The position numbers and the translations under genes are program-made. The notes beneath the pieces are model-generated. The model saw nothing but the letters and a program-made list of their open reading frames with translations. It was not told the DNA's origin and searched no databases. Shown piece by piece: positions 14,899 to 15,499 of a DNA stretch of 15,499 nucleotides (positions are counted from its first letter, which is position 1; each line of letters starts with the position of its first letter). The stretch is from Avoscillospira sp045589035 (GTDB taxonomy: Bacteria; Bacillota; Clostridia; Oscillospirales; Oscillospiraceae), in contig JAZNFJ010000058.1 in assembly GCA_045589035.1 (NCBI GenBank), positions 1 to 15,499 of the forward strand, read 5' to 3'.

Positions 14899-15499
14899 CA
14901 GCAGCAAAATTGCATCGGCAGGAAGATGTATTTCAATCTCTTCTCTGCGAAGCTGCTGCCATTTTTCCTTGTCCAATTCCCATGCCAGAGGTACAGTCCC
15001 TTTTCCTGTTACCGGCGCAAGCAGCACGGTGACGGAGAAGGGATTTTCCAGTTCCTCCACCACACGGCAGCGGACGGAGTTTTCCCCAGAACCGCATTGG
15101 ATATGATGCATTCGGATGCCCACATAAGGTGTTTGACTGTCAGGAACTTTCAAGGTCATTCCCCAATCTGTGGCAAAAATGGTTTCTTTGTTAACCCGCT
15201 CTGCCCGGGAGATATTCTTACATCCCGTCAGCAGCGCACCGGCCTTGGTCTTTGGATGGGCAAAAACAATATGCTTCTCCCCTGCTGTTTGGATCTGTCC
15301 ATTCTCCATAACAGCAATGGAATCTGCCAGTCGGTAGGCCTCATCCCGGTCATGAGATACCAGCAAAACCGTCTTTCCAAAATCCTTTGCCGTTTGGAGC
15401 AGATCCTGCTGCAGACGGAACCGCAGATGACTGTCCAGGGCGGAAAAGGGCTCGTCCAACAGAAGAATATTGGGACCAGATACCAGAATTCTCACCAAT
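14890..15499 (-). CDS. modC: ModC-like ABC transporter ATPase (5' end outside window)
   Basis: C-terminal 202 residues of an ABC import ATPase; Walker A and the LSGGQ signature lie beyond the right edge. Visible are Walker B NILLLDEP, the D-loop SALD, the switch histidine in LLVSHDRDEAYRLAD, and then a stretch TGCKNISRAE leading into a TOBE/MOBE-type C-terminal domain. The SHxRDEAYRL and TGCKNISRAE wording is what I know from clostridial molybdate (ModC) ATPases, so molybdate or tungstate import is the best guess, but a related sulfate-type ATPase is possible. The frame is open to the edge and no internal start is needed. It converges on potD and shares its terminator. Confidence 0.78.
   Translation of the reverse strand, partial: LVRILVSGPNILLLDEPFSALDSHLRFRLQQDLLQTAKDFGKTVLLVSHDRDEAYRLADSIAVMENGQIQTAGEKHIVFAHPKTKAGALLTGCKNISRAERVNKETIFATDWGMTLKVPDSQTPYVGIRMHHIQCGSGENSVRCRVVEELENPFSVTVLLAPVTGKGTVPLAWELDKEKWQQLRREEIEIHLPADAILLLEE

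Noticed and set aside
13683..14936. A 417-codon open frame antisense to potD
   Set aside because: It is a shadow of potD; it also runs through the shared terminator and has no ribosome binding site or family match that I can see.
14890..15499. A complete small ATPase starting at TTG 15498
   Set aside because: The sequence enters in the middle of an ABC ATPase, just before Walker B, so it is a gene cut by the window edge and not a short protein.

Overview
The window looks like a chromosomal core region of a Gram-positive, low-to-mid GC Clostridia-type bacterium, probably of the Oscillospirales/Ruminococcaceae kind. Evidence for this is the hprK, murB, rapZ, whiA set typical of Firmicutes, strong AGGAGG ribosome binding sites on almost every gene, intrinsic terminators with long T tracts, and C-rich (zinc-ribbon) forms of L28 and L32. 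The family assignment is inference; no rRNA or other species marker is present. Coding density is very high and no gap reaches 300 bases.

Region by region. (1) 1-4377, minus strand: a tight operon read murB, rapZ, whiA, dnaE (dnaE runs off the left edge), with gaps of 1, 26 and 19 bases. It joins cell-wall precursor synthesis, a nucleotide-binding adapter, a cell-division/DNA-binding protein and a replicative polymerase. (2) 4463-5496, minus: hprK, the HPr kinase/phosphorylase, with its own promoter and terminator. (3) 5534-5862, plus: monocistronic rpmB (L28), divergent from hprK, with a clear promoter and terminator. (4) 5870-8889, minus: der, plsY, gpsA, linking a ribosome-assembly GTPase to the first steps of phospholipid synthesis (GpsA makes glycerol-3-phosphate, PlsY acylates it). 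(5) 8901-9740, minus: yceD (DUF177) and rpmF (L32), driven by a consensus TTGACA-17-TATAAT promoter. (6) 9797-10814, plus: an RluA-family pseudouridine synthase, divergent from yceD. (7) 10844-14898, plus: potA, potB, potC, potD, a complete spermidine/putrescine ABC importer with overlapping genes. (8) 14890-15499, minus: the C-terminal part of a ModC-like (molybdate-type) ABC ATPase, convergent with potD and sharing a 21-bp palindromic terminator with it.

Most of the window is ordinary housekeeping DNA. I found no mobile element, CRISPR array, RNA gene or clearly new system. The points most worth a second look are: a PotD-type binding protein that appears to be held by a C-terminal membrane anchor instead of a lipid; the absence of the usual yvcK gene between rapZ and whiA; the palindrome that holds the last codons and stop codons of two convergent genes; a stem-loop at the very start of the potABCD transcript; and a very short predicted hprK leader.
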